In this document: in pieces, positions 8,498 through 17,589 of the stretch | Numbering within the stretch: the stretch's first letter is position 1 | How the letters are laid out: each line of letters begins with the position of its first letter | The notes under the pieces: generated by a model | The model's database searches: none | What the model was told of the DNA's origin: nothing | Seen by the model: only the letters and a program-made list of their open reading frames with translations | Made by a program: the position numbers and the translations under genes | Assembly (NCBI RefSeq): GCF_000719265.1 | Contig: NZ_JOFL01000026.1 | Coordinates: 1-64,000, forward strand | Origin: Streptomyces roseoverticillatus | Lineage (GTDB): Bacteria; Actinomycetota; Actinomycetes; Streptomycetales; Streptomycetaceae | Reading direction: 5' to 3' | DNA length: 64,000 nucleotides

Positions 8498-9349
8498 ATG
8501 CGCGTCCTCGTCGTCACCGCCGTCGCGGCGGAGCGCGACGCGGTCGTCCGCGGCGCGTCAGCGGCCGCCACCGGCACCGCCGAGGCCGGGAAGGCACCCG
8601 GCGCGGCCGGTAAGGCACCCGGCGCGGCCCGAGAGACGCCCGGCGCGGCCGAAGAGGCGTCCGGGCCCGTCGTCGAGTTCGCCGTGCCCGGCTACGTGCT
8701 GCACCGGACCGCCCCGGCCGGCCCGGATCCGCTCGTCATCGACGTGCTGGCCGCGGGCGTGGGCCCGGCCGCCGCGGCCGCGGGCACGGCGACGGCCCTC
8801 GCCGCCGCTGCGCTCGCCGGCAGCCCCTACGGCCTGGCGGTCTCCGCGGGCATCGGCGGCGGCTTCACGACCCCGGCCCCCGGCCGCAGCGCAGCCGTGG
8901 GGTCCGTCGTCGTGTCCGACGCGATCGTGGCCGCGGACCTGGGCGCCGAGACGCCCGCCGGCTTCGTCCCCGTGACCGACCTCGGCTTCGGGACCGTGGA
9001 GCACCGGCCTCCCGAGGCGCTGGTGCGCGCCGTCGCCGAGGCGGCCGGGGCGCAGCGCGGCGAGGTGCTCACGGTGTCGACCGTGACCGGCAGCGCCGAG
9101 CGGGCCGCGGCTCTCGTGTCCGCGCGGCCCGGGGCGCTGGCCGAGGCCATGGAGGGCTTCGGCGTGGCCGAGGCGGCGGCCGTGCACGGCGTGCCCGTTC
9201 TGGAGATCCGGGCGGTCTCCAACCCCGTCGGCCCGCGCGACCGTGCCGCGTGGCGCATCGGCGACGCCCTGGAGGCCCTCGCCGGGGCCTCCGCCGCGCT
9301 GCGGGAGGCGCTGCGGGCGGCTCCCGCCGAGACCTGGAGCACCTCATGA
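8498..9349 (+). CDS. mqnB: Futalosine hydrolase
   Basis: MqnB removes hypoxanthine (or adenine, depending on the pathway branch) from futalosine in the alternative menaquinone pathway. The 283-residue product has the nucleoside-phosphorylase fold signature: N-terminal MRVLVVTAVAAERDAV, the glycine-rich LAVSAGIGGGF, MEGFGVAEAAA and the C-terminal AVSNPVGPRDRAAWRIGDAL. Residues 29-56 are a low-complexity insertion made of 7-residue repeats, which makes it longer than the 220-240 residues I expect. Its stop codon overlaps the mqnD start (ATGA at 9346-9349), so the two are probably co-translated. The enzyme is cytoplasmic. Confidence 0.93.
   Translation: MRVLVVTAVAAERDAVVRGASAAATGTAEAGKAPGAAGKAPGAARETPGAAEEASGPVVEFAVPGYVLHRTAPAGPDPLVIDVLAAGVGPAAAAAGTATALAAAALAGSPYGLAVSAGIGGGFTTPAPGRSAAVGSVVVSDAIVAADLGAETPAGFVPVTDLGFGTVEHRPPEALVRAVAEAAGAQRGEVLTVSTVTGSAERAAALVSARPGALAEAMEGFGVAEAAAVHGVPVLEIRAVSNPVGPRDRAAWRIGDALEALAGASAALREALRAAPAETWSTS
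8585..8665 (+). repeat. 21-bp in-frame tandem repeat inside mqnB
   Basis: Three full units (8585-8605, 8606-8626, 8627-8647) and a partial fourth follow GCCGGGAAGGCACCCGGCGCG with variations. They encode AGKAPGA-like heptads. The repeat interrupts the conserved N-terminal strand region of the enzyme without changing frame. Confidence 0.8.
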
Positions 9350-10200
9350 GCGAGCCCCTGAAGATCGCCTACTCGCCCTGCCCGAACGACACGTTCGTCT
9401 TCGACGCCTGGGCCCACGGCCGGGTCCCCGGCGCGCCCGCCCTGGACGTCACGTTCGCCGACATCGACGTCACCAACGGCATGGCCGAGCGCGGCGAATT
9501 CGACGTCCTGAAGGTCTCCTACGCGGTCCTGCCGTGGGTGCTGGACGAGTACGCCCTGCTGCCGTGCGGCGGCGCCCTGGGCCGCGGCTGCGGGCCGCTG
9601 GTGCTCACGCGGGAGGCGGGTGAGGGCCCGTCCTCGCTGGCCGGGAAGACCGTGGCGGTGCCGAGCGAGCGCTCGACGGCGTACCTGCTCTTCCGCCTGT
9701 GGGCGGCCGCGGAGGTGCCGGGGGGCGTCGGCGAGGTCGTCGTCCTGCCGTTCCACGAGATCATGCCGGCCGTCCGGGACGGCAAGGTGGACGCGGGCCT
9801 GGTGATCCACGAGGCGCGCTTCACGTACGGGGAGTACGGCCTGCACTGCCTGGCCGACATGGGCGAGCACTGGGAGAACACCACCGGCCTGCCCATCCCG
9901 CTGGGCGCCATCATCGCCAAGCGCTCACTGGGCGCGGAGCGGCTGCGCGAACTGGCGGAAGCCGCACGGACGTCCGTACGCATGGCGTGGGACGACCCGG
10001 AGGCCTCGCGCCCGTACGTGCTGGAGCACGCGCAGGAGATGGACCCGAAGGTCACCGACCAGCACATCGGGCTCTACGTCAACGAATTCACGGCGGGCCT
10101 CGGGGAGGACGGCTATGCGGCGGTCCGCGGGCTGCTGACCCGGGCCGCGGCCGAGGGGCTCGTACCGCCCCTCGGCCCGGATGCGCTGGCGTTCGTCTGA
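9346..10200 (+). CDS. mqnD: 1,4-dihydroxy-6-naphthoate synthase
   Basis: MqnD converts cyclic dehypoxanthinyl futalosine to 1,4-dihydroxy-6-naphthoate, a late committed step before prenylation in the futalosine route to menaquinone. The 284-residue protein opens with LKIAYSPCPNDTFVFDAWAH, the family signature, followed by DVTFADIDVTNGMA, EFDVLKVSYAVLPWV and a periplasmic-binding-protein-like fold (VIHEARFTYGEYGL). The ATG at 9346 overlaps the mqnB stop by 4 nt. Length is normal. A strong bidirectional terminator lies 24 bp downstream. Having both mqnB and mqnD implies that the remaining mqn genes lie elsewhere on the chromosome. Confidence 0.95.
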   Translation: MSEPLKIAYSPCPNDTFVFDAWAHGRVPGAPALDVTFADIDVTNGMAERGEFDVLKVSYAVLPWVLDEYALLPCGGALGRGCGPLVLTREAGEGPSSLAGKTVAVPSERSTAYLLFRLWAAAEVPGGVGEVVVLPFHEIMPAVRDGKVDAGLVIHEARFTYGEYGLHCLADMGEHWENTTGLPIPLGAIIAKRSLGAERLRELAEAARTSVRMAWDDPEASRPYVLEHAQEMDPKVTDQHIGLYVNEFTAGLGEDGYAAVRGLLTRAAAEGLVPPLGPDALAFV

Positions 10201-10223
10201 GCGGCTGTCACGCGGAGTGCTGC

Positions 10224-10263
10224 CCACCGGATTTCCCGGGCCACAGCCCGGGAAATCCGGTGG
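10224..10263. terminator. Perfect 18-bp stem-loop between convergent genes
   Basis: Positions 10224-10241 pair perfectly with 10246-10263, leaving a 4-nt CACA loop. The hairpin sits between the stop of mqnD (plus) and the cold-shock gene (minus), so it is likely a bidirectional terminator. It has no strong T-run, as is usual in Streptomyces. Confidence 0.8.
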
Positions 10264-10414
10264 AAGGCCATGCCGCCGGGTGCGGCCGAGCGGCATGACC
10301 GGCGACGGTCGCCGCGGAAAAATGCCCGCCGCAACGGCGGGAAACCCCCACGGCGGGGGTCCGGCGGAATCCGAACCCGGCCGAAGCCGGCGCGTACAGG
10401 GACGAGCCGGACGG

Positions 10415-10798
10415 CTAGACGTCCAGCTGGTCGGCGACCGCGCGCAGCATGCCGGCGATCTTGGCGCCGTGGACCTTGTCGGGGTAACGGCCGCGCTCGA
10501 GCTGCTGGGTGACGTTCTCCAGCAGGGTGGTGAGGTCCTGGACGATCGACGCCAGCTCGTCGGGCTTGCGGCGCTGGGCGGCCGCGACCGACGGCGTGGG
10601 GTCGAGCAGCATTACCGACAGGGCCTGGTCGCCCCGCTGGCCGGCCACGACACCGAACTCCACCCGCTGGCCGGGCTTGAGGGAGTCGACCCCGTCCGGG
10701 AGCACCGAGGAGTGCACGAAGACGTCTCCGCCGTCGTCGCGGGAGAGAAAGCCGAAGCCCTTCTCGCTGTTGAACCACTTGACCTTGCCGGTAGGCAC
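10415..10798 (-). CDS. Cold-shock domain protein with C-terminal extension
   Basis: The 127-residue product starts with a cold-shock domain (residues 1-66). [20 protein letters not shown] contains RNP-1 and [10 protein letters not shown] is RNP-2. Such domains bind single-stranded RNA or DNA and act as RNA chaperones. A C-terminal extension of about 60 residues with coiled-coil tendency ([20 protein letters not shown]) distinguishes it from the 67-residue Csp proteins. GTG 10798 is chosen because the domain begins there. A longer in-frame version would add 41 residues that do not look coding. The 200 bp upstream may form a structured 5' leader, as is common for cold-shock genes. Confidence 0.92.
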   Translation of the reverse strand: MPTGKVKWFNSEKGFGFLSRDDGGDVFVHSSVLPDGVDSLKPGQRVEFGVVAGQRGDQALSVMLLDPTPSVAAAQRRKPDELASIVQDLTTLLENVTQQLERGRYPDKVHGAKIAGMLRAVADQLDV

Positions 10799-11010
10799 GT
10801 CTGTCCTCGTCCTCGTGTCTCGTCGGAATTGGGGAACTGAATGGGGAGACCGCCGAAACCACCGGAAATCGATGACGATCGACGGAAAAACAGCTCTGGA
10901 TAGCACTACAGCGGGTCGCAAGACCCGCTACCCCCCAAGGCTAATGGTCCCGGGCCCGGTGACAAGATGTCCCCGGTCCCACCCCACGCCCTGGCATCTA
11001 CCCTGGTCGG

Positions 11011-11268
11011 GTGAGTAGCGAAACGCCCCGGGCCGGGGATCTGCTGGTACGCATCGGCGCCATCGTCTTCCTCGTCGGCGCGGTGGCCACCCTGGCGACG
11101 GTCGCCCCGCTGTTCCTGGGCGCCGATCCGCTGCCCCCGGCAGCGTACTTCGTCTGCATGCTCATGGGGGTGGGATTCCTCATCGCGGGCGCCGGGGTGC
11201 TGCGGTCGATCGCCGCCCAGCGGCGTCAGGCGCGCGCCTGCGCGACGGGCTCGCCCGCGGCCAGGTAG
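11011..11268 (+). CDS. Small two-helix membrane protein
   Basis: This 85-residue protein starts at GTG 11011 and has two hydrophobic segments (about 12-37 and 44-66) joined by a short Pro-rich turn. The tail is basic and cytosolic. The last 43 bp overlap the 3' end of the convergent HAD gene. No family is recognised, though similar small integral proteins are common in Streptomyces. Coding support comes from the clean helices and the codon bias up to the overlap. Confidence 0.65.
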   Translation: MSSETPRAGDLLVRIGAIVFLVGAVATLATVAPLFLGADPLPPAAYFVCMLMGVGFLIAGAGVLRSIAAQRRQARACATGSPAAR

Positions 11269-11882
11269 CCGCGCAGCCACTCCGGAAAGTCCGTCAGGCC
11301 GGCGAGGACGACGTCCGCGCCCGCCGCCCGCAGCTCGTGCGCCGCGCAGGGCCCGGTCGTGACGCCGACCGACAGTGCCCCCGCCGCGCGCGCACCGCGC
11401 ACGTCGCCGACGTGGTCGCCCACGTACACGTCCGCGCCGTGCTCGCGCAGCGCCACGGCCTTGCCCTCCGCCCACAGCGAGCCGACGAGCACGTCCGGCT
11501 CGATGCGCAGGTGATCGAGGTGGAGGCGCGCGTTCCGGGCGTTCTTGGCGGTGACGACGACCGCCTGCCCGCCCAGCTCGCGCACCGTGGCCACGGCCTC
11601 GCGGGCGCCCGGCAGGGCGGGGGAGGGGGCGATGCCGTGGTCCGGGTAGGCGGCCACGTAGAGGGCGGCGGCCTCGGCGACGCGGTCCGCGGGGAACCAG
11701 TTGGCCAGCTCCTGCTCCAGCGGCGGCCCGATCCGGCTCAGCACGAGGTCGATGTCGATGGCCGCGCCCGTGGCGGCGACGAGCGTCTCGTACGCGGCCC
11801 GGACGCCCGGACGGGAGTCGACCAGGGTGAGGTCCAGGTCGAAGCCGACCGTGAAGCGGGGCGTGCGCGCGGTGGGACTCAT
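11226..11882 (-). CDS. HAD-superfamily phosphatase
   Basis: The 218-residue protein has motif I DLDLTLVDS (nucleophile Asp15 and acid/base Asp17), a helical cap, motif II in VVTAKNARNA and motif IV in VGDHVGDVRGARAAG. This is the subfamily I arrangement of phosphoglycolate- or beta-phosphoglucomutase-like enzymes. The substrate cannot be told from sequence. The gene overlaps the convergent small membrane gene by 43 bp. It lies just before the iron-regulated importer on the opposite strand. Confidence 0.88.
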   Translation of the reverse strand: MSPTARTPRFTVGFDLDLTLVDSRPGVRAAYETLVAATGAAIDIDLVLSRIGPPLEQELANWFPADRVAEAAALYVAAYPDHGIAPSPALPGAREAVATVRELGGQAVVVTAKNARNARLHLDHLRIEPDVLVGSLWAEGKAVALREHGADVYVGDHVGDVRGARAAGALSVGVTTGPCAAHELRAAGADVVLAGLTDFPEWLRGYLAAGEPVAQARA

Positions 11883-12025
11883 GGGGCCATTGTGCGGGGG
11901 CCGCCTCCGGCGGGGCAGTTCGGCTCCCGGTCGGGCCGGGTCGCAACGCCTCCGGCTGCGCGGGGTCGCCCCCCCCGCTTCCCTGCTTGACCGGGCCGCC
12001 CCGGTCTCCCGGCACAGCCGCTACG

Positions 12026-12044
12026 TACACTTAGCCTGCCCTAA
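12026..12044. promoter_or_regulatory. Candidate DmdR1/IdeR iron box
   Basis: Read on the minus strand this is TTAGGGCAGGCTAAGTGTA. Against the consensus TTAGGTTAGGCTAACCTAA it matches 13 of 19 positions, including both halves of the TTAG-N6-CTAA element. It lies 45 bp before the start of a siderophore-permease gene, as expected for an iron-repressed promoter. The cognate regulator dmdR1 is encoded at 54076. Confidence 0.65.
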
Positions 12045-12088
12045 CCACCTCATTCCGGCTTTTCGGCCGTCCGACCCCCGTGGAAGCG

Positions 12089-13132
12089 ATGTCAGCCGCC
12101 GTCCCGCTCAGCACCCCCAGATCCTCCCTGGTCAGGCGCCGCATCGGCTGGACGGTGGCCGCGGTCGCCGCCCTGCTGGTCGCGGTGCTCCTCAGCCTCG
12201 CCGTGGGCGCCCGCCCGGTCGCCCCCGGCCACGTCCTCGACGCCCTGCTGCACGGCGGAGACGGCACGTACGCAACGGACACAGCTGTCGTCCGTGAGAT
12301 GCGGCTGCCGCGCACCCTCGTCGGTCTGATGGTCGGCGCGGGCCTCGCCCTGGCCGGCACGGCCCTCCAGGGCATCACCCGCAACCCGATCGCCGACCCC
12401 GGCATCCTCGGCATCAGCCACGGCGCGGCCGTCGGCGTCGTCCTCGCGATCATGCTCGCCGGGGTGGAGAGCGTCACGGGCTACGTGTGGTGGGCCTTCG
12501 GCGGCGCGGCGCTCGCCTCCGTCGCCGTCTACGCGATCGCCTCGCGCGGCCGCGGCGGCGCCTCGCCCGTCAAACTCGCGCTGGCCGGCGCCGCGATCAA
12601 CGCCCTCCTCGTCTCGCTGACCACCGCCGTGCTCACCACCCAGGCGTCCGTCCTGGACAAGTTCCGCTTCTGGCAGGTCGGCTCGCTCTCCGCGAGCGAC
12701 ACCGGCCTGGCCGGCCGGATCTGGCCGTTCCTGCTGGTGGGAGCGGTGCTGGTGCTGTCCGTAGCCCGCGGCCTGGACGCCCTCGCCCTCGGCGAGGACG
12801 TCGCGAAGGGCCTCGGCCGGAACGTCGCCGCCGTCCGTATCACGGGCGGCCTCGGCGCCACCGTCCTGACCGGCGCCGGCGTGGCCGCCGCCGGCCCCAT
12901 CGCCTTCGTCGGCCTCGCCGTGCCGCACATCGCCCGCGCGCTCGTCGGCGGCGACCACCGCTGGCTGCTGCCCATGTCCGCCCTCCTCGGCCCCGTCGTC
13001 CTGCTGGCGGCCGACACCGCGGGCCGCGTCTTCTTCCCGCCGGGCGAGGTCCCGGCCGGGGTGATGACGGCCCTGATCGGCGTGCCCTTCCTCGTCGCCC
13101 TCGTCCGCCGGAAGCGGGTGGCCGCCGTATGA
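12089..13132 (+). CDS. FecCD-family siderophore ABC transporter permease 1
   Basis: This roughly 347-residue permease has about nine hydrophobic helices and the FecCD signatures [23 protein letters not shown] and [15 protein letters not shown]. The cytoplasmic coupling region is [19 protein letters not shown]. The family imports Fe(III)-siderophores, heme or vitamin B12. Family and iron box together point to a ferric siderophore. ATG 12089 is chosen over GTG 12080 because GGAAG lies just in front. Its stop overlaps the next start (ATGA), giving a coupled permease pair. Confidence 0.9.
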   Translation: MSAAVPLSTPRSSLVRRRIGWTVAAVAALLVAVLLSLAVGARPVAPGHVLDALLHGGDGTYATDTAVVREMRLPRTLVGLMVGAGLALAGTALQGITRNPIADPGILGISHGAAVGVVLAIMLAGVESVTGYVWWAFGGAALASVAVYAIASRGRGGASPVKLALAGAAINALLVSLTTAVLTTQASVLDKFRFWQVGSLSASDTGLAGRIWPFLLVGAVLVLSVARGLDALALGEDVAKGLGRNVAAVRITGGLGATVLTGAGVAAAGPIAFVGLAVPHIARALVGGDHRWLLPMSALLGPVVLLAADTAGRVFFPPGEVPAGVMTALIGVPFLVALVRRKRVAAV

Positions 13133-14232
13133 GTACTGCTGCCCGGGGCGCCGGAACCGCTGTCCGTGGAGGCGGGACCGCCGCCCGCCCCGCCGGCTAC
13201 GCCCTCGTACGGGCCGGGCGCGGCTCCTTCCTCGTCCACCGGCGCGGCACCGCCGTCGCCGCCGGCCTGATCGTCCTCCTGGCCGCCGCCTGCCTCGCCT
13301 ACCTGTGCGTCGGCAAGACCTACGCCGCGCCCGGCGAGGTGCTGAAGGTCCTCCTCGGCGAGCCCTCGCGCGAGGAGGTCACCGTCGGCACCCTGCGGCT
13401 GCCGCGCATGACCGTGGGCCTGCTCGTCGGCCTCGCGTTCGGCGCCGGCGGCGCGCTCATCCAGACCGTCGCCCGCAACCCGCTCGCCAGCCCCGACGTC
13501 ATCGGCATCACCCAGGGCGCGAGCGCCCTGACCGTCGGGGCGATGACCTTCGGCGTCACCTCGTACGCCGCCCTGCCCTACGTGTCCGTCGCCGGCGGCC
13601 TCATCGCCGCCGCCCTCGTCTACGCCTTCGCGTGGCGCGGCGGCCTGCACGCCACCCGCTTCGTCCTCATCGGCATCGGCTTCGCCGTCGCCCTGCGCTC
13701 CGTCACCCACCTGTTCATGACCAAGGGCGACTACCTCGTCGCCCAGCGGGCTCAGGTGTGGATGACCGGCTCGCTGAACGGCCCCGGCTGGGACGAGGCC
13801 GCCCCGCTGGCCTGGGCGCTGCTCGTGCTCGCGCCCTGCCTCTGCTGGGCCGCCCGCGCGCAGCGCACGGTCACCCTGGACGACGACACGGCGACCGCGC
13901 TGGGCGTGCGGCTGAACCGGGTGCGGGGCGGGCTCGTCCTCCTCGGCGTCGTCCTCGCGTCCATCGCCACGGGCGCGGCCGGTCCCGTCGACTTCGTGGC
14001 GCTGCTCGCCCCGCAGCTCGCCCGCCGCATGACGCGCACCGCGCAGATCCCGCTGCTGTCCTCGGCGCTGACCGGCGCGGTCATCGTCGTCGTCGCGGAT
14101 CTGCTGGGGCGCAAGCTGCTGGAGCCGACGCAACTGCCCGTGGGCGTGCTGACCGCGGCGGTCGGCGCCCCCTACCTCATCCGGCTCATCATCAAGGGCC
14201 ACAGCACCCGGAGCACGGGAGGAACAGCGTGA
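13129..14232 (+). CDS. FecCD-family siderophore ABC transporter permease 2
   Basis: The partner permease (367 residues) starts at the ATG overlapping the previous stop. It carries [36 protein letters not shown] and the coupling-helix segment [17 protein letters not shown]. The first 40 residues are Gly/Arg/Ala-rich and poorly conserved in style. Together with permease 1 it should form the heterodimeric channel of a type II (BtuCD-like) importer. The stop overlaps the start of the ATPase gene at 14229. Confidence 0.9.
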   Translation: MSTAARGAGTAVRGGGTAARPAGYALVRAGRGSFLVHRRGTAVAAGLIVLLAAACLAYLCVGKTYAAPGEVLKVLLGEPSREEVTVGTLRLPRMTVGLLVGLAFGAGGALIQTVARNPLASPDVIGITQGASALTVGAMTFGVTSYAALPYVSVAGGLIAAALVYAFAWRGGLHATRFVLIGIGFAVALRSVTHLFMTKGDYLVAQRAQVWMTGSLNGPGWDEAAPLAWALLVLAPCLCWAARAQRTVTLDDDTATALGVRLNRVRGGLVLLGVVLASIATGAAGPVDFVALLAPQLARRMTRTAQIPLLSSALTGAVIVVVADLLGRKLLEPTQLPVGVLTAAVGAPYLIRLIIKGHSTRSTGGTA

Positions 14233-15083
14233 CGGAGCGCGCGCGGGGCAGCCGGCTGGCCGCCCGCGACCTGACCCTCGCCTACGAGGACCGCACGGTC
14301 GTCGACGGCCTCGACCTGGCCGTGCCCGACGGCGAGGTCACCATCGTCATCGGCCCCAACGCGTGCGGGAAGTCGACGCTCTTGCGGGCGCTCGGGCGGC
14401 TGCTCAAGCCCGCCCGCGGCACCGTCCTGCTCGACGGCCAGGACCTTGCCCGCATACCCACCCGGGCGATCGCCAAGTCGCTGGGCCTGCTCCCGCAGAC
14501 ACCCGTCGCGCCCGAGGCCATCACCGTCGCGGACCTCGTCGCCCGCGGCCGCCAGCCGCATCAGCGCTGGTGGCAGCAGTGGTCGGAGGACGACGAGCGG
14601 GCCGTCGCCGACGCCATGGCCCGTACGGACACGACCGCGCTGGCCGAAAGGGCCGTGGATGAACTCTCCGGCGGCCAGCGGCAGCGCGTCTGGATCGCCA
14701 TGGCCCTCGCCCAGGAGACGGACCTGCTCCTCCTGGACGAGCCCACGACGTACCTCGACATCGCCCACCAGGTCGAGGTCCTGGACCTGGTGCGGCGGCT
14801 CAACCGCGAGCGGGGCCGCACGGTCGTCGCCGTCCTCCACGACCTCAACCAGGCCGCGCGCTACGCCGACCACCTCGTCGCGATGAAGGCGGGCCGCGTC
14901 GTCGCCCAGGGCCGCCCGGCGGACATCGTGACGGCCGACCTCGTACGGGAGGTCTTCGGCCTGCAGTCGGTCGTCGTCCCGGACCCGGTGACGGGGAGCC
15001 CGCTGGTGGTGCCGGGGCAGCCGTGGGAGACGGAGCCCGGCAATGCCGGAGCCGTCGACACCGTCGACACCAGAGCCGTCTGA
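14229..15083 (+). CDS. Siderophore ABC transporter ATP-binding protein
   Basis: This 284-residue ABC ATPase energises the importer. Walker A is GPNACGKST (residues 42-50), the signature is [12 protein letters not shown], Walker B is [15 protein letters not shown] and the switch is [15 protein letters not shown]. The GTG start sits in a GTGA overlap with the permease 2 stop, so all three genes are translationally coupled. No substrate-binding protein gene is adjacent on either side. The system must borrow one encoded elsewhere. Confidence 0.93.
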   Translation: MTERARGSRLAARDLTLAYEDRTVVDGLDLAVPDGEVTIVIGPNACGKSTLLRALGRLLKPARGTVLLDGQDLARIPTRAIAKSLGLLPQTPVAPEAITVADLVARGRQPHQRWWQQWSEDDERAVADAMARTDTTALAERAVDELSGGQRQRVWIAMALAQETDLLLLDEPTTYLDIAHQVEVLDLVRRLNRERGRTVVAVLHDLNQAARYADHLVAMKAGRVVAQGRPADIVTADLVREVFGLQSVVVPDPVTGSPLVVPGQPWETEPGNAGAVDTVDTRAV

Positions 15084-15130
15084 CGCGGTTCTCGAATCCG
15101 CCGCGGCAGTGCGCGACCACGACGGTCGTG

Positions 15131-15172
15131 TCCGGCGGTGCCGTACGGGCTCAGGGGCCCGGCACCGCCGGA
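15131..15172. terminator. 13-bp stem-loop after the importer operon
   Basis: TCCGGCGGTGCCG at 15131-15143 pairs perfectly with 15160-15172, and the loop can form a further GGGC/GCCC helix. It lies between the convergent importer operon and the minus-strand membrane-protein gene. It probably terminates one or both. Confidence 0.6.
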
Positions 15173-15263
15173 GGCCGTCGCGGTGGCCGATCCCCGTCGC
15201 GACGGGGACAAGGCGAGACGCCCTCACCCGGCAACACCGTCCGCCGAGGCGGGAGCCGTCCCG

Positions 15264-16283
15264 TCAGCCCGGGCGGCGCGACCGCCACACGACGAACGCC
15301 GCGGAGGCGACGGCCGCCCCCCGCAGGACCCACGGCCACGTGTCCGACATCGCCGCACCCAGGCCGCCGTCCGGCACGGGATCGCCCCAGCGCCCCTCCG
15401 TACGGCCCCACAGCCACACGATGCCGGCGGCCGCGACGAGGCCGGGCACGCCCATGACCGCCCACTTGGACTCGGTCTGCGAGAGCTTGCGGGTGAGGTA
15501 CGCGAGGCCCCAGCCGGCCGCGAGGACGATCCAGTTGCTGAGCACGGCGCCCACGACCAGGACCAGGGCGACGAGCAGCAGCAGCGGGGGGACGGGGGCG
15601 CCGTCGGCGCGCCGGAAGAGGCTCGGGCGGCGCGGGCCGTCCGCGTCGTCCTCCTCGTCCCAGGTGCCTTCCGAGCCGTGCTCGCCCTGCCGGGCGGCGG
15701 CTTCTCCGGGCTCGTCACGGTCGTCGCCGGGGCGCGGGGGCGGTTTCAGTATGTCGGGGATCTCGATGCCGCCGGTGAAGCCGTGGATCGTGCTCTGCGC
15801 CGTATCCGTGCCCGCGAAGGGTGAGGCCAGCGGGGAGGCGGCGCCCTCGACGCTCCACCAGTCCGGCGCGTCGCCCGCCCCGGGGGCCGTCCCTGCGGCG
15901 CCCGCGGCCACATCGGCCGTGGGCCGTTCGGGCGCGGCGTACGAGGGCGGTCCGGAAGGGACGGCGGGGGCTGCCCGGACACGCTCCCCCTCGCGCCGGG
16001 GCGCCGGGACGCGGCCTCCGGCGTCGGTGCGCCCGCCCGCGGCGGCCCCCGCCGAGGCCCCCGCACCGGCGACCGCCTCGTCCGGCGTGCCGAGGCCGGT
16101 GAGGATGCGCTGGACGGCGGCGGGCGTGTCGGCGCCTTCGGAGGCCCTGCGGCGCTCGATCTCCGTCCGCAGCCGGGACACCAGCCGCATGCGGTCGGCG
16201 GAGGTGAGCTCCGCCTGCCGCTGGGCGATGTCACCGACCCGGCTCAGATAGTCGTACACAAGCTGATCGCTCTCGATCCCCAC
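15264..16283 (-). CDS. Membrane protein with N-terminal helical (HAAS-like) domain
   Basis: The 339-residue protein begins with an amphipathic helical domain (YDYLSRVGDIAQRQAELTSA, then RLVSRLRTEIERRR). This resembles the short HAAS/DUF1700 modules found with membrane sensors. A long Ala/Gly/Pro/Glu-rich disordered segment (about 60-200) follows, then four hydrophobic segments in the last 110 residues. I know similar proteins only as conserved Streptomyces hypotheticals. It ends 181 bp from the convergent siderophore ATPase gene. Membrane location is clear, the function is unknown. Confidence 0.75.
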   Translation of the reverse strand: MGIESDQLVYDYLSRVGDIAQRQAELTSADRMRLVSRLRTEIERRRASEGADTPAAVQRILTGLGTPDEAVAGAGASAGAAAGGRTDAGGRVPAPRREGERVRAAPAVPSGPPSYAAPERPTADVAAGAAGTAPGAGDAPDWWSVEGAASPLASPFAGTDTAQSTIHGFTGGIEIPDILKPPPRPGDDRDEPGEAAARQGEHGSEGTWDEEDDADGPRRPSLFRRADGAPVPPLLLLVALVLVVGAVLSNWIVLAAGWGLAYLTRKLSQTESKWAVMGVPGLVAAAGIVWLWGRTEGRWGDPVPDGGLGAAMSDTWPWVLRGAAVASAAFVVWRSRRPG

Positions 16284-16402
16284 CGAAATCCCCTAAGACC
16301 GCCTAGGGCCGCCTGAGACCACCGGCCGCTTTCCCCCCGAAGGTACCGGTTCCGCACGACCGTGACAGGGGGAACGGGGTGGCGCGGGGAGCGCGCGGGA
16401 CC

Positions 16403-16939
16403 TCAGCGCACGGCCACGACGTCGAGGGCGATCCGCAGCCGACGGCCCGTCATTCCCTTGGCGTGGGTGACCCCGAAGGCATAGCGGTCGACGACGGTCG
16501 TGGCCCGTACGCTCAGCCGCGATCCGTCCGCGATGACCTCCCTCAGGGTGAGAACCGCCGGCCGGGTGACGCCATGCACCGTCAGCTCGCCGTGCACCGT
16601 CACATCTCCGTCCGGGCTTCCATCCGTGCGCCGGACGTCGCCGGCGCGGAAGCGGATCTCGGGGTGGAGCGCCGAGTCGAGATAATCGGCTGAACGGACG
16701 TGCCGGTCGCGCTGGGCGTTCCCGCTGGCGAAGCTGTCGACGGGGATCACGGCCTCGACGGTGGAGGCGGATTCGGTCTCCGCGACGGCGATGCGGCCGT
16801 GCGCGACGGAGAAGCTCCCCTTGATGGGGAACAGCCCGAAGAGCGCCCGCATCCGGAACCGGATCCTCGATGCCTCGGGGTCGATGCGGTAGACGCCCGG
16901 TAACGGCCCGTTCTTTTCGTCTGCGCCCTGGGTGGCCAT
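16403..16939 (-). CDS. YceI-family lipocalin-like protein
   Basis: This 178-residue protein matches the YceI fold, a beta-barrel that binds isoprenoid-like lipids. The start is GVYRIDPEASRIRFRMRALF, followed by KGSFSVAHGRIAVA, the RDRHVRSADYLDSALHPEIRF block typical of the family, and a closing VRATTVVDRYAFGVTHAKGM. No signal peptide is present, so it is probably cytoplasmic, as in many actinobacteria. GGGAGGGG precedes the ATG. The ligand is unknown. Confidence 0.88.
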   Translation of the reverse strand: MATQGADEKNGPLPGVYRIDPEASRIRFRMRALFGLFPIKGSFSVAHGRIAVAETESASTVEAVIPVDSFASGNAQRDRHVRSADYLDSALHPEIRFRAGDVRRTDGSPDGDVTVHGELTVHGVTRPAVLTLREVIADGSRLSVRATTVVDRYAFGVTHAKGMTGRRLRIALDVVAVR

Positions 16940-17046
16940 GGAGCAGTCCCCTCCCGACGGTGCCGGTGCAACGGTCCCTTGCCGGTACGGTATCGGGCTT
17001 CCCCCTCACTCGAACGGCAAATCGACGACCCTCAGGGCAGGGACCC

Positions 17047-17589
17047 TCAGGGCAGGGCGATCTCGTAGTGGAGGCGCTGACGGTGGGCGGGCATGACCAT
17101 GACGTCCACCTGGATGGGCCGCCCGGTGCGGTCGAGGGTGAGCCGGGTGAGCTGAAGGACGGGTTCGTCGGGGGCGGTGTCGAGCGACTGCCGCTCGCCG
17201 TCGGTGGGCATCCGCGCGACGACGTCCTCGCGGACGGTCGCTCCCGTGTGCCCGAGGCGGGCGAGCAGGGTGACGGCCCCGCCGGGAATCTTGGCCGCCC
17301 CGGCGAGCGGGGTGCCGCGGGCGATGGGGGCGGGGTAGTAGGTGTCGGTGAGCTCGCTGGGCCGGTCGTCGAGCAGCATGAGCCGCCGCCGCACGACAAC
17401 GGCCTCCCCGGGCGGGACGCCGAGCAGTTCGGCGACGCCGTCCGGTGCGGGGGCCTCACCGGCATGGACGATCTTCTGCCGCCCGCGCCGCCCCTGCGCG
17501 GTGGTTTCCGCGCTCCACGCGTCGGGACTGCCGTCGGGGCGGGCCTGCAGGTAGGGCAGGGAACTGCTGACCCAGCGGGTGTCGGTCAC
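17047..17589 (-). CDS. UTRA-domain protein without a DNA-binding domain
   Basis: The 180-residue protein consists of a short N-terminal segment (WVSSSLPYLQARPDGSPDAW) and a full UTRA ligand-binding domain. Recognisable parts are LLGVPPGEAVVVRRRLMLLD, ELTDTYYPAPIARGTPL and PVLQLTRLTLDRTGRPIQVD. UTRA is the effector domain of HutC-type GntR regulators. The winged-helix region that should precede it (about 70 residues) is absent. The GTG start overlaps the DUF397 stop by 4 nt (GTGA). This makes it the last gene of a coupled XRE-DUF397-UTRA triplet. It may be a ligand sensor acting through its partners. Confidence 0.85.
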   Translation of the reverse strand: MTDTRWVSSSLPYLQARPDGSPDAWSAETTAQGRRGRQKIVHAGEAPAPDGVAELLGVPPGEAVVVRRRLMLLDDRPSELTDTYYPAPIARGTPLAGAAKIPGGAVTLLARLGHTGATVREDVVARMPTDGERQSLDTAPDEPVLQLTRLTLDRTGRPIQVDVMVMPAHRQRLHYEIALP

